From Chalara sp. BL73 (lineage: Eukaryota; Ascomycota; Leotiomycetes; Helotiales), in contig CAKJVC010000192.1 of NCBI GenBank assembly GCA_918026815.1, positions 124,001-188,000 of the forward strand: DNA of 64,000 bases, written 5' to 3'. Shown piece by piece: positions 49,301 to 60,401 of the stretch. The position numbers were made by a program, and so were the translations under genes. Numbering within the stretch: position 1 is the stretch's first letter; every line of letters starts with the position of its first letter. The notes beneath the pieces are model-generated. The model saw only the letters and a program-made list of their open reading frames with translations, was not told where the DNA came from and made no database searches.

Positions 49301-49527
49301 TTAGCGAATGAGCCTGACGAGGCAGATAGAGCATTGACAGTAGTCAGTAAAAAGTTATCAAAGACATTGAGTGTTACCGCTACGGTCAACGACCTTATTA
49401 ACCAAGCTGTTGATGAGAAGAATCTAGCTGTACTATATTCGGGTAAGCTATTTCTGAATATCAGAAATACCTTCAATTTTTGCACCTGCCTCTGCTAACT
49501 ATCATAGGATGGGGAGCGTATGTATAA
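40317..49527 (+). CDS. TEL1: Serine/threonine kinase Tel1 (ATM family, PIKK)
   Basis: Nine exons: 40317-40365, 40415-40462, 40523-40565, 40617-42023, 42072-42406, 42453-46935, 46982-48437, 48482-49442 and 49508-49527. They sum to 8,802 bases (2,933 aa) in one frame. The N-terminus has the TAN-type pattern [16 protein letters not shown]. Most of the chain is alpha-solenoid, followed by the FAT domain ([20 protein letters not shown] region). The kinase domain has [17 protein letters not shown], the catalytic loop GDRHGHN at 2758-2764 and VHIDLG with D2778. The C-terminal FATC is [13 protein letters not shown], completed only by the 20-base last exon. Tel1 is recruited by Mre11-Rad50-Xrs2/Nbs1 to double-strand breaks and short telomeres. 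The three tiny 5' exons and the tiny last exon are easily missed in automatic models. Confidence 0.96.
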
Positions 49528-52500
49528 TATTGTAGTAAGATGTTGCGTTGGTGCTGCACATAGAGGGAGGTCTGCTCTCGGTATTGTCTAGCGCTCAAGA
49601 CATGTATAATTAGCAAATGACGACCTTATGGAAAGATGAACTACAGCTACCATTATTACCAGTCACTAATATACATGTTTAGTCTTACTTTGCAAAGAGG
49701 TCATGAAATTGCCTTTTATTTTCATTTTCGTTTTCATTTTCATTTCTTTCTTGTACCTTCTAACTTTATTTGCGACGGAACGTAATAGTCTTACGTGCTT
49801 GTTTTGACGGAGAGTCTATATTGCTTGGCTGAAGAAAATAAGTAGGTCGGTTCTTATGATATCCTCGATGCTATGTAGGACTCATTCTGGCAGAGTCATA
49901 AGTCTTCACGCAGGGAGACAAGCGGAGCAGAGTAGGCATACTGCGAGAAGTACAGTACATCGGCCACTTATCAAAGTCATCGACCAAAACTGAATGGCTG
50001 AGAGCGAAAAGAAAGCAAAGCAGAGTAGTTGTGCAAGGGTATACGCCTGGTGTTTGAAGATAATATTATACGAAGTCTGCGCACCATAAATATTCCTCAC
50101 AGGAGGAACGTTGTTGCTACAGCAGCACCCCTTTATAATTTAGTTATGAGATTTGTGACCTACTCCTTGCTAAATCTGACGCTTGAAATCGAGAAACGGG
50201 TTATCTTGCTTTATAAAAGATAATTGAAATCGATGCTGTCCCGTTAACAGACCTTATTTGCCTTGGAATGAGCTTCGCTTCAGTAGCCCAGGCAAACAGC
50301 AAGGCTGTCAAGTCGTCGAGCCTATTGAACGTTTGGAAATTTCTGCCAAAAATAAACTCATTTTAAAATATTAATACAGCGTTACAAAGCCCATTCACAA
50401 TGCGAACACAGCCATTGCGTTATTAATGGCTTGTGATGGCGATACCTCCCAGGGGCTTAGGCGAGAATAAGCGAGTGTGCAAAGGTGCTTGCTCATAATT
50501 GTGAATACCTCAGGGTCTGAGATAGGAGAAAAGTAGTAGTATGGTTAGTAGTTCACGTTTGTTGAAATCCTGGTGGTGTTATTCACAACAAAAGGTAAGT
50601 GACAGAAACACTATCAAGAACAATGCTGTTTGAAGGAAGTTAGTTACCTTTTACTTCTCAACATTAAAAAGTACCACAATCAAAGTACTACAATTTTTGG
50701 TGTATTCGGAGCGTCCATGACCAAAAAATCAGTATTCTGTGTTATACGCTCTCACCCTTGCACCCTGTATTTCCTATGCTCGCTCTCAAGTTGGTTGTAA
50801 TAAAGTTCAAGGGAAATATATTAATTTATATCCTTTCCAGTTCTTTTAATCATCAAAAATGAATCTTCTGAGATTCCATAAATCAGGGTATTACATTGGC
50901 TTAATTCAGAACATTCCCAGCGGAAAGGTAAGGTGAAATTTGAATTTTCATATATAAGAAAACGCCTTCTCTTCTTTGCTTCTATATAATGCTTGCATCA
51001 CAGACAAATCCTTTTCGAGCAGAACTGTGCTTCAAAGAAACCACCACCTCTACCTCTAGATCTTCATTTTTGATTAGATCTATGTCAGACAAGACAAAAC
51101 TTAGTAGAGGAGTATAGACAGAGCCGGTGGTTTTAGAGGAGCTGATTCAAATATTTCAGATACGCCGAGTTTGGAATTTTGCTTTGATTGCAGCGAATAT
51201 TACATGACAGCAAACGACTGGAAGACACTAAAATAAAAGGGACGTTAGTGAGAAGTAGAGTGGCCACCTGAGAGACAGAAGGCGGAGCATGTTGAAGATG
51301 TATCCCGCCTTAACCACAAACATCAGCATTGTGTGAATAATTACGCACCAGTTATTGATGAAAGAGAATAGTCTGTAACAGGATATTATCTGTAAACCGA
51401 AATTATTAAGGTTGAACCAGCGCGGGAAGACGTATTTATAGGTGAAGTAAAAGCAGAAATAAGTCATCGCTAAGAAAAACGCTACTGTACATCCAGGGGC
51501 CAAGCAAAACAATGAGCTGATATAGAGATGACAGAACAAGAATAGTGGCAGCAGAAATGATAAAGGAGGCAAAGCAATGCACCGGGTTATCGATTATATG
51601 TAGTGAAAATGTCGAGGTGTTTGAATTTAGCTACTTCCATCTACGGATGGCAGGACGTCACGCAATAAAACGTGGCACGTGAATACATGGAACAGCACGC
51701 TGAATCCTTGTGAGACAATGGCCGCGTCTTGAGCTCTAAACAGACAATCTAGGATTTCCAAGATGCAAATTTATACCACCCCGTACAGAATGCTTCATCG
51801 TAATCACATGCCTGAATCACGACTCTAAAACATACGGTTCGAAACAACGGGGTCACCTTGAGCCTGTGACGAGCTCTCGCATGAGAAGCAGTATTTAAAG
51901 CTAGCCTTTATCTTTGCAAATCACGCAACTGAAACGAAACTACTTAAAGCGTCTAAACAAGGATGCGGGGTGTTTGTAAGCTTTCTGAACTTGGGAATCG
52001 CGGCATTATTATGCTGTGCACGAGTAAATTTACAAAAAGGTGATGAACGGCAAGAGGAGATAATTATGTAGGTATGCTGAACTAAAGACTAATATTTCAA
52101 AACGTATAGTGGTAATGCGGCTCGTGACAACGAGGAAAATAGTGAAGAAATGTATGAAGATGAAACGGAGTGCTGCTGGCGAGGATAATGGGGGAAGGAT
52201 CATCATCGCGGTAAGGGTACGTAGATGCAGCGTATGAGATCAGGTTTCCGTCGCATGCATGGGCAGAACTCGATGGGGAAGCACCTTGCGCTTCTTCCAA
52301 TGGAGCAGTTGTATAATAATCTGGTCTTTCTAAGGGAAGGATGCATCCTATAGGGTATGCATATTTATACTCTTTTCCCACCATATTTCCAGAAAACCCA
52401 TTTTCAAAACAACCAACATCCTAAACTGATGCCAGACAAGAGGCAGGTTTTCGTTTAGCTATAAATATACCTCGTTGCTCTCCCCCAACAGCCAGGACCC

Positions 52501-53827
52501 TTCAACATAGCAGCAACTACGATCATGTGTGCCGTATTGTGTAAGAATTCGTGCATGGAGTTCTGCGTAAGACCTCGATTTAAAAGCGATAGGAAAGTCC
52601 TGGACAGTTCTGGAGGAAGGGATAAAGGATATCTGTAATGATCAGAAATATGGCTATAAATTCAAGATGAAACAGCGTTGATGAAAGGCGAACAGCGATA
52701 GGAAAAGTAACAACAACGTTAAGGTAACCTTTGCAAAAACGACTAAAGAGTAAATAAGATGTACGAATCTGGAATACAAATCGTCCGCAGAAATGGTAAG
52801 GATCACAGAAGAAAGCCCCCTCCCCCCAGAGAAAAGGGTATTTTGGAGAGTCAAAAAGGGGGCATATTCATGGTTGTATTGCATGAAGGTGCTCCCAGAG
52901 CAAGAAGCTAGTTTGGAGGAAGGAATTTCCAGGCGACGATGTGCCTATTTATAGCTTAGCATGGCATGACGCCTGCGACCGTTCACCAAAAAGAGGTGAC
53001 AAACTATCCATTTGGGCTACATAAATGAACCGTTTTTTCGCTGCTCGATCCTGCGAGAAATTCCTCGCAAGAGGCCAGCAAGCGAGGATGGCGTGGCGTG
53101 GCACGGCATGGCATGGCATGATGACCTGAGCCTGTCTTTTGCGGTACGTTAATTGGAATTGGAGGCGGTGCATGGGTCGACATGATGGAATCACGGAATA
53201 CAATAATTTCGTTTGGAAAGGTGCGTGTTCAAGAGATTGAGGCTGGGGAATAGGTTGACGGTGGAGGGATAGGGAGCGACGACAGCAATGGTGGTAATGA
53301 TTTGAGTGGCGATGTGGCTTGTGGGCGAGAATATCGTGGGTTGGGGGTGTATAAATGACTTTGCGGCGTAATACATCCTGACTAGAGAGTCTGTGATCTC
53401 TTAGGAGTGAGAATGGATATGGATTATGTCCGCTAGGTTGTAGTGATGATTACACTTCGTCAGAGAGATTAGGTATAAAGATGAGTATTGTACTTTTCAG
53501 TCGCCTGATTGAATCGTTGGCGAGGCACGAGGGAATAAGCAGAGGGCGAAGCGGCGATACTGTCAGGACTCTCATTGAGATATATAAATGGAAATTTTGG
53601 ATACAAGAAAGGAAAAGATATATCCACCCATCCAAAGCAGAAGAAACGCCTTCGCTCAATAACTCCTCCCATCCGCCATCTAATATACAAGTACTCCTCT
53701 TCGATAAGTGCAAGGCGTTAGGTATTCCCGGACATTTCTTAAACGTGTCCAACTCCGCCGTCTATGCCTTTGCTCCTAAAACATGTCCGTTTTGCCAGTG
53801 TAAGAAATCATATATCAATGAGGGTAT
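49528..53827. other. Long gene-poor stretch after TEL1
   Basis: About 4.3 kb with no supportable protein gene. There are only short frames, the largest (minus 51228-51572) being a hydrophobic AT-rich frame without family resemblance. Features seen include TTTTCATTTTCATTT-type repeats at about 49,712-49,744, an AT-rich block at 50,100-51,050, and a GGCATGGCATGGCATGG microsatellite near 53,100-53,120. A non-coding transcript, a long 3' region or a decayed element are all possible. Confidence 0.5.
53088..53121. repeat. GGCRT microsatellite
   Basis: Imperfect five-base repeats of the form GGCGT, GGCAC and GGCAT in tandem. It lies between genes, downstream of the PhLP1 gene. Confidence 0.6.
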
Positions 53828-54716
53828 CTATAGAACGTTGTGTTTGCGTAAAACGCTCTCTAGCGCTGCTGTGTCGAACTCGGTATTCTCGGGGATTTGA
53901 TCGATGATATATGTAAGGTTGGCGAAGAGATCACCTTGGTTCTTGTATGCCAGAACTGCCGGAACGCCAGCATTGTCGAATTCTATCTCTGCGTAGTCAA
54001 CCTTGACGAAATGAACTGTTGGGTTGGCTGCCACGAGGGGCTCAAGGGCAGAGGTAATGACTTGAGAGACAGGGCACTGTATCTATTAGCATTTATCATA
54101 GAGTCATTGAGCAGGAAGGACATACCTCTGGATCAATGACCACAACCACAACGACGGTCTCGCGGCCAACCTTCTCGATGGCATCGAGATATCCGGAAGC
54201 ATTCACTTCGTCGAATCGTCCGTAGCGCCGCACGCTGGGACTCGTCCTCCTATTTCTGATATCGTTGCCTTTGCTCTGTAGTTCTAGCCGTCGTTGCTGT
54301 CTCCAGCTCTCCAAGAACTCCTCATCGTCACTGCTTCCGTCGTCCTTTAAGAAGGACATCCTGCTCGACCTCTTCTTTTCGATGCTGGTGCTCCTGCTTC
54401 TCGAGAACTTGGCCCGCCAGCCTCCGCTTCGCCGTGCCTCCTCATAGCTCCGAGCATCCGCGATGACGCCCTTCACTCCTGTGGTTCGTCCATGATCAAA
54501 GTCCTTGTGTGGGAGGCGCAGCGCACCGTCGTTGAATGCTGGCATCCGCATACTCTCGTCAATCCTGCTCTGTCGATATTCTTCCTCCTCGTCACGATCG
54601 CTGTGTTCCTCGTCGTGTCTATAGTCGTCCAAGTCGTCCGGATGATGAGTCAAGGTAACCTTTCCTGCCTTGGCTATGATATTATCGAACTCCTCCTGCG
54701 CAGCTGTTTGTGCCAT
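53828..54716 (-). CDS. Phosducin-like protein (PhLP1/Bdm-1 class), G-beta-gamma chaperone
   Basis: Two exons, 54126-54716 and 53828-54076, summing to 840 bases (279 aa) in frame; the intron has a GTATGT donor. The N-terminal half is charged and probably disordered (DEEHSDRDEEEEYRQSR). Residues 79-95 read TGVKGVIADARSYEEAR, closely resembling the helix-1 motif TGPKGVINDW of phosducins that contacts G-beta-gamma. The C-terminal half is a thioredoxin fold without the CXXC pair: FDEVNASGYLDAIEKVG, VVVIDPECPVSQVITSALEPL, VHFVKVDYAEIEF, then VPAVLAYKNQGDLFANL. This supports class I phosducin-like protein, which assists CCT-dependent folding and G-beta-gamma assembly. The G-beta gene is on the same strand about 4.4 kb upstream. 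No other phosducin class fits as well. Confidence 0.88.
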
Positions 54717-55685
54717 CTTTCAAAACCAAGTGCGGGCAGGGTGGTAGGCAGTCTTATATAGAGATGACGGCAGACGGAGTGGTGTGCTGAGTGGGACGGG
54801 GTAGAAGTGTTCTGGAAAGCTGGGTAGCCACGCGGCGAAGGGGGTGGGTATGCCACGGCGAACCAGCAATGGAGCCAGGAGGAACGGCAAACCCGCCAAA
54901 TTAGGCAGAGATGGGAGAATGCCAGTGTTAGAGAAATGGCAGATGCGTGCCAATTGCAGGGTTCCGGGTCTATTCGTGGGATACGGTGAGGGGGACAGGT
55001 GATGTAAAGTTGGGTAAGGAGGTGTTTCAGAAAAGTGTATATTTGAGCTCAGCTAAGCTTTTCGGGCTGCGCGTGCAACGGCCGGATAGGATGATCCTCG
55101 CAAAAGACGAAGCCGTAATAGGATGGCAGGGCCCTATATTTGGGGCCTTTTCTAAATAACTGCCAGATGCAAGCCGGCGGTGTGTAGAAGGGGTGGTGTG
55201 TTGGCACGAGGGGGTTTTGAAATTGTGATGGTGGTTTGAGAATGGCAACTAGAGCGGTGTGGTTATTTTTTTTTGTATTTTGGTCAATAGGTAGTATCGA
55301 TATCCACGAAAATAGACACTTAGGATTTCTTGCACAGCACAGATTTGACTATTGTCAATATTATGGGTAGCAGGTAAGAAAAGCAACAACGGCTTGCGGA
55401 GAGCGCACCAGGATCCTCTTCCTTTCGTCTAGCATTTGCCACCCCCCCTGACACGATCCTCGTCCAGCAACTCCCGAACCCGTATCGATGGGTTTGGTTT
55501 TTAATTTTCCTGGATGATCCGTGCTTTTCGGAGATTTCATCGATCATTTCGCGAGTCTAATTGCCAATACAATGGTTTGTCTATGGTGGATTATGCGCGT
55601 TCAATGTTCCCTTTGGATTGCAGCAAGATTGACGAGATGCAGTTGGAATGAGGCTACAATGCAATGCAGAGATATAGCATGGATA

Positions 55686-55714
55686 ATATAATATATATAA
55701 TATAATATAATATA
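55686..55714. repeat. AT-rich (TATAA)n microsatellite
   Basis: Tandem TATAA/TATATA units in the spacer upstream of the GGCT-like gene; no gene overlaps it. Confidence 0.6.
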
Positions 55715-55934
55715 AACAGCGTAACCATGACAGACAGGAGAGTGTCCACTTCCCATGTGGCATCTGCAGTGACCCGTTTCAAGGCCCAGAAAAAAGGGCA
55801 GAAGAAAAAGTGTGGTTGGGTCGATAGGATCCAAGTTCAATCTATTTTTGGGGTGAGAGAGAATCCTCAGGGGTTGCCGCAGACCAAAAAAAGGATTTAG
55901 AGTTGAGGCGCAGATGATTCTCCCCCCCCAAGTA

Positions 55935-55961
55935 ATCATCAATCATCAATCATCAATCAAT
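55935..55961. repeat. (ATCATCA)n microsatellite
   Basis: Four near-perfect tandem copies of a seven-base unit AATCATC followed by AATAAG. Confidence 0.6.
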
Positions 55962-56422
55962 AAGCACAAACACCATCGTCAAAATGTCAAGGCATTTCCA
56001 TAAAATAGTCTCATCATTTCCGTGAGTTTCGAATTAATAATGCACATCAACACACATGGTATTGCTGAGCCGTAGACTCTGGGCTCTCACCTAGGTTGTA
56101 TCATGTGATCCTTTCCTCTTCAAGTATTAGTTGCGTGTTTCCATACTTAGCCTTTGGCCTTTTCTTTTTGAATTGAGATATCGAGCTCGTAATAGAGAGA
56201 GTAGCTATGCGTTGGGGAAATTGCTTCTGTTTATGCTATTCTGTTTAGCTACAGCCCAAGTCTAGCGCAGAATCTACACGTTGGCTTCTTTTTTCAGTGA
56301 CCGACTATCTCCTTTACCGTTGTTGGTGTGTCCCGCTTTTCATCCTGCACCCATTTGTCACTTCCAATACCTTTTGAGTTCGCGCTCAGTGTGGCTTTTT
56401 CTTTCATCTCCAACAAAGATTC

Positions 56423-57061
56423 TTGAAGAGCGCCATCGTGGCTCACCCGTCTATACAAATACCCCCATCTCTACTGGACAGGATATCTTGCCAATATGGG
56501 CCACCCCATCGCGGATTCTTACCTCCACGGTGGTCGATGAATGCATCATCAATTTCTCCTCCCAGCACAATATCCTCTCCCAATCTACATCTGAAGATAT
56601 CTAAGGAATCATATGCAGCTGCAATAGGCATGCCCCTCCAGAAGTTCGCGGATCCCTTCTCGCCCTGCTTCATGTTCTTCTACGGCTCGCTCATGGACCC
56701 TGACGTTCTCCAGTCGGTCCTTGGTCTCTCAGACGTCCCAAGGCTGAGAAAGGGAACCATAAAGGGGTTCAGAATGAAGATGTGGGGTATCTATCCAGCA
56801 ATATTGGGCGATCAAGAAGGCGAGGTAACTGGCATGGTATGGAAATGTGACCAGGAGTCCCATTTCTTGCGTCTGCAAGGCTACGAGACAAAAGCCTATA
56901 CCTGGACCTATTGCGACGTTAATCTAGAGGATGGAGGGATACTCGGTTTATGTCGAACCTTCTGCTGGGCTGGGGACGTCAATAGCAAGGATCTAGATGA
57001 CGGCTCGTTTGATCTATTGAGATATCAGAAGTATTTCAAGGCCTCCATTGTGCGCAAATAG
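56423..57061 (+). CDS. Gamma-glutamylcyclotransferase-like (AIG2-like) protein
   Basis: Single open frame of 212 residues. The conserved domain starts near residue 80 with FMFFYGSLMDPDVLQSVLGL, the substrate-binding YGSLM signature of the GGCT/AIG2-like fold. It continues through IKGFRMKMWGIYPAILGDQ, the GMVWKCD strand, HFLRLQGYETKAYTW with the catalytic-type acidic residue in GYET, and FCWAGDVNSKDLDDGSFDLL. The end QKYFKASIVRK is complete. Family members cyclise gamma-glutamyl groups or act on gamma-glutamylamines; substrate unknown. The first 70 residues are low-complexity and poorly conserved-looking. The true start could be a later methionine, for example the one at 56630. Confidence 0.8.
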   Translation: MKSAIVAHPSIQIPPSLLDRISCQYGPPHRGFLPPRWSMNASSISPPSTISSPNLHLKISKESYAAAIGMPLQKFADPFSPCFMFFYGSLMDPDVLQSVLGLSDVPRLRKGTIKGFRMKMWGIYPAILGDQEGEVTGMVWKCDQESHFLRLQGYETKAYTWTYCDVNLEDGGILGLCRTFCWAGDVNSKDLDDGSFDLLRYQKYFKASIVRK

Positions 57062-59082
57062 TCGATGAGCCAACCATGCAACGGCCGTAGCTTAATAGCC
57101 ATATCCAACGTCTGCACGTCGTCGTCAGATCTTCAAGCACGCGTTGGACAGACTGGCACTATTGGACATCATAGAGTCGACAAGGACGGCCATCGCAGAA
57201 GATTAATAGGTAATCAGCAAAGATTATGCTAGAGGTAAAGCCTCAATTGCTAATGCCCTACTACTGTTGACAAACAGCTGCTGGCTGAGAGCTGCCCGAT
57301 ATCCGCGATGAAAAGCACCAAAGCCAAAACCCTCCACATGAACGGATGCTTCCAGGCGGCTCAGTTGGTTATTTCTTCATATCAAGATCTCAAAACCACC
57401 ACCGAGCAAATAGTGTACTTGTTCAGAAGCCGAACCAACATCTTATATCGAGAGGCTTAGACCGTCTGTACTCCTAAGTGTTTTCCTACTACTTCGAATG
57501 AGCTCCCCTCGATCATAGTAACAAGAATTATATGCCATCCAAGACCCATCAAACAAAGACCCCCGTTTATGCTGCTTTCCCCCCTAGTACCACCAAGGAA
57601 GACTACCCATCAAAAAGCTCATCTTATATCTACACCTCAAATCCCAGCAGCCATTCCCCATGACCACGCTTCAACCATATCATATCCGCCCCTCCAGAAA
57701 AGACACCCCAAGAAAGCCAGCGATCGCATTACCACCCCCAAGCATCACATAATGATACCCAGAGTCCCCCTCCCCACACGACCCTTCATCCAACATACTC
57801 ACACCCGGGATAAAGCGCCAAATCCACAACACCCTTCCATGCTCCTGATGATATCCACCTTCCTACTCAACCTATATATAATAAATTACCACCAAACAGC
57901 AAAAATCCTCTTTCTTTACCGTCCATCATCATCCATTACAGTGCCTGCCCTTCATGTATAACCCAACCCCCCCGGGAAGAACGGGTCTCTGTGTAAGATG
58001 TAAGGGCCATGAATTGAGTAGTACGAGCCCGTAGATACGTAGATGTTAGTAACAAAATTTCCAGCATACCGGTGCTCGCAATGCTTCTCGTGTGGAGCTT
58101 TCCATGGTGAGCCTCTCGTACTGCTGGTACGAGACTTCGGCGCCATTCAACCAGGCGCCGTTCCGTCTATTGTCAACCGGTTCATAGTACGTACGTTGGC
58201 ATGTCACTTGCGCATCACAAAAGGAGAGCATTCAGAAACCTCTATCGGCAGTATTCGACTATAGTACAAAGCATGTGCTGTGCTGAAGACCCTAAGACCC
58301 ATATAATCAAACAGACAGAAGAGCAGCATCAAACCCACAAAAAGATACAGTTTTCCCGATAGAAAGTTCCGCACCTCTTCTTGGCCGACACAATAATCTC
58401 CTCCACATTTGAAGTTGACAACGCATCTCTTTCTTCCAACACATCCATGCGGTGTAATTCTTCTCCATGTATTCATCATCAAGCGCAGATATTTTGAGAG
58501 ACAAAGAAAAAGACACCATCTTTCATGAACTCGCATCGAATGCCCTATGCCAGATCCTACCAAGACTACCTCGAGCATTTTGGGGGGTGGTTGAGGGTTG
58601 TGTAGCGGATAGTGATCGGTGAATATGCCAGAAAAGAAAAACCGGAAAAGTCGTGATGGGATGGGAAGGGCATGGGAAACCAGATGTTTCGGTAGGATAT
58701 CATCGCAAGTGGCGGCCCTGCTGCTGAAAGGAACCCACGGGAATGAACAATGCAGAAAGGCCGCCCCTAGAAACAAGATATGAAAAGACAAATATTATGT
58801 TGCAGGAATCGGATACACAGAATGCCTGCCAGAGTCCTTCGGTCGATTTCAGGTTTTCCAAATAATGGTCCAATGACAGAAAACTGTTTCGCTAAGAGTT
58901 TGAAGAGGCTTTCATGACTTCGTCCGTTTAACGCCGAGTCGTAGATATTATAGGGCAACAGGTGGGAGATTAGTATAGGAGGAGCAGTCGAAATCCAGCG
59001 GGGTATATTTTGACGGGCATTCTGCCCAAAAAGTCGTGGAATAAACGATCACAAGCCTCGAGGGGTATATGTATAGACCCGT
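57062..59082. other. Gene-poor region between GGCT-like and G-beta genes
   Basis: No gene is firmly supported. A minus-strand stretch at about 58,090-58,230 has protein-like character (EPVDNRRNGAWLNGAEVSYQ, then QYERLTMESSTREALRAP). It ends at a good donor (GTATGC), followed by a TACTAAC branch-like site and a TTACACAG acceptor near 57,988. No family is recognised and no complete model could be built. The rest shows CA/CT-rich and poly-C stretches only. Confidence 0.4.
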
Positions 59083-60401
59083 TTACATCGCCCAGATTTT
59101 GAGCTAGGAGCATCAGAGTTAGCCTGTGATTTCACAATTGAACAAATCCAGCCCAGACTTACCAATGAATCCCAGGAACCTGTGCACAAGCTCATTCCAT
59201 CATTACTAACACCCAAGCAGCTGACACGGTTATCATGGCCCACCAGCGATCCGACCTTCTCCCCTCTTGTAATATCCCAGACCTATTCTGTGTGAGTCAA
59301 ACGCAGAGATTGTGCAGCGAGATATATACCTTGCATTCAAAGTCATCGTAACCAGCAAAGAGCAGACGGCCAGAAACGGAGGTGGCGACGGATGTAATAC
59401 CGCAGAGGATAGATTCCGCCTAGGAAGGTGTTAGCAGCAAAACAATGCGACAGGCAGAATACATACACCATATTGATTGAGTTCACGATCTGCGCGAATA
59501 TCAAAGAGCCGGCATGTGGCATCATCGGAGCCGGTAACAAAGGAGTGACCATCTGGGAAGAACTGAATAGCGTTGATATCGGACTCATGACCTGCGAAGG
59601 TTTGAACCGCCTTTCCAGCTCGAATATCCCACAGCTTGGCGAATGCGTCACAAGCACCTGATACGAAAGTGTTCTGGTTGGTTGGGTTGATGCTAATGCT
59701 CATGACATCCCCAAGATGATCTGCAAACTCTGTAACCTTTGAGCCCGTTTCTACATCCCACTTCATACAAGTCATATCACCTGAAGATGTCAGGATGGAT
59801 CGATCGTTGATGAACCTGCAGCAGGAGAGGTATCCAGAATGGCCAGAAAGTTCTCGCGCGACACGAGTTGGGCCATCGCGGTTGGAGTTCAAGTTGTAGA
59901 TGGAGCAAATGTTATCGAGACCACCACAAGCCACGTAGTTACCACTGGGAGCATACGCGCAGGTCATGACCCATGAGGATCGTAAAGGAATGGCGTGAAC
60001 TTTGTTGGTTGTGTATGCGTCCCAAATAATCAACTTTCCATCTTGTGAAGCGGATACCAAATGTCTGCGATCCGTCGACCAGTGCATGGCGTAGATTTTG
60101 GCGAGATGTCCCTTCAACGTCTTTTTCGTCTTCATCATGGCACCCTTGATGGGCTCCTGTGACTGTCGGGCAATGTTGGACACTGCGTGGGGTATTAGTA
60201 GTGCTTCATCGAGGCGATAATGCCAAAGACAGCGATTCAAGATGGGCAGCGATTCTGCGAGGACTTACATGAGCTGTCGGCCAACTCATCCTTCTTCCGC
60301 TTTATTCTGTCCTTCAAGTTCTCCGCTTCACGACGAGCCTGTTGAATCCGGGTTTGCATCGCCTCGGGCGACACCCGCTCGACATCATTCGAATTTGACA
60401 T
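59083..60401 (-). CDS. Heterotrimeric G-protein beta subunit (WD40)
   Basis: Five exons, 60269-60401, 59467-60182, 59330-59419, 59163-59282 and 59083-59103, summing to 1,080 bases (359 aa), the usual size of fungal G-beta (SfaD, GNB-1, Gpb1). The N-terminus [20 protein letters not shown] forms the coiled coil that binds G-gamma. Seven WD repeats follow, among them [70 protein letters not shown] and [20 protein letters not shown]. The last is [18 protein letters not shown], ending in LLKIWAM. Donors and acceptors were chosen to keep the WD frame; the last exon is 21 bases. It acts with G-alpha and G-gamma in pheromone, nutrient and developmental signalling. RACK1-type proteins (CpcB) lack this N-terminal helix, so that alternative is excluded. 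Confidence 0.97.

Larger units (their letters stand above)
54717..56422. other. Intergenic region with simple repeats
   Basis: No gene is supported. The left end should contain the PhLP1 promoter. ATAAT-type repeats lie at about 55,686-55,714 and ATCATCA repeats at about 55,935-55,960. Several poly-T and poly-C runs occur. CT-rich sequence from 56,280 to 56,420 precedes the GGCT-like gene. Confidence 0.5.

Noticed and set aside
51228..51572. Minus-strand hydrophobic frame of 114 codons
   Set aside because: Phe/Leu-rich translation expected from AT-rich sequence; no family pattern or neighbouring exons.
58204..58791. Minus-strand open frame of 195 codons
   Set aside because: Translation is an irregular mixture of Cys-rich and hydrophobic stretches without recognisable domain; it probably covers leader or spacer sequence.
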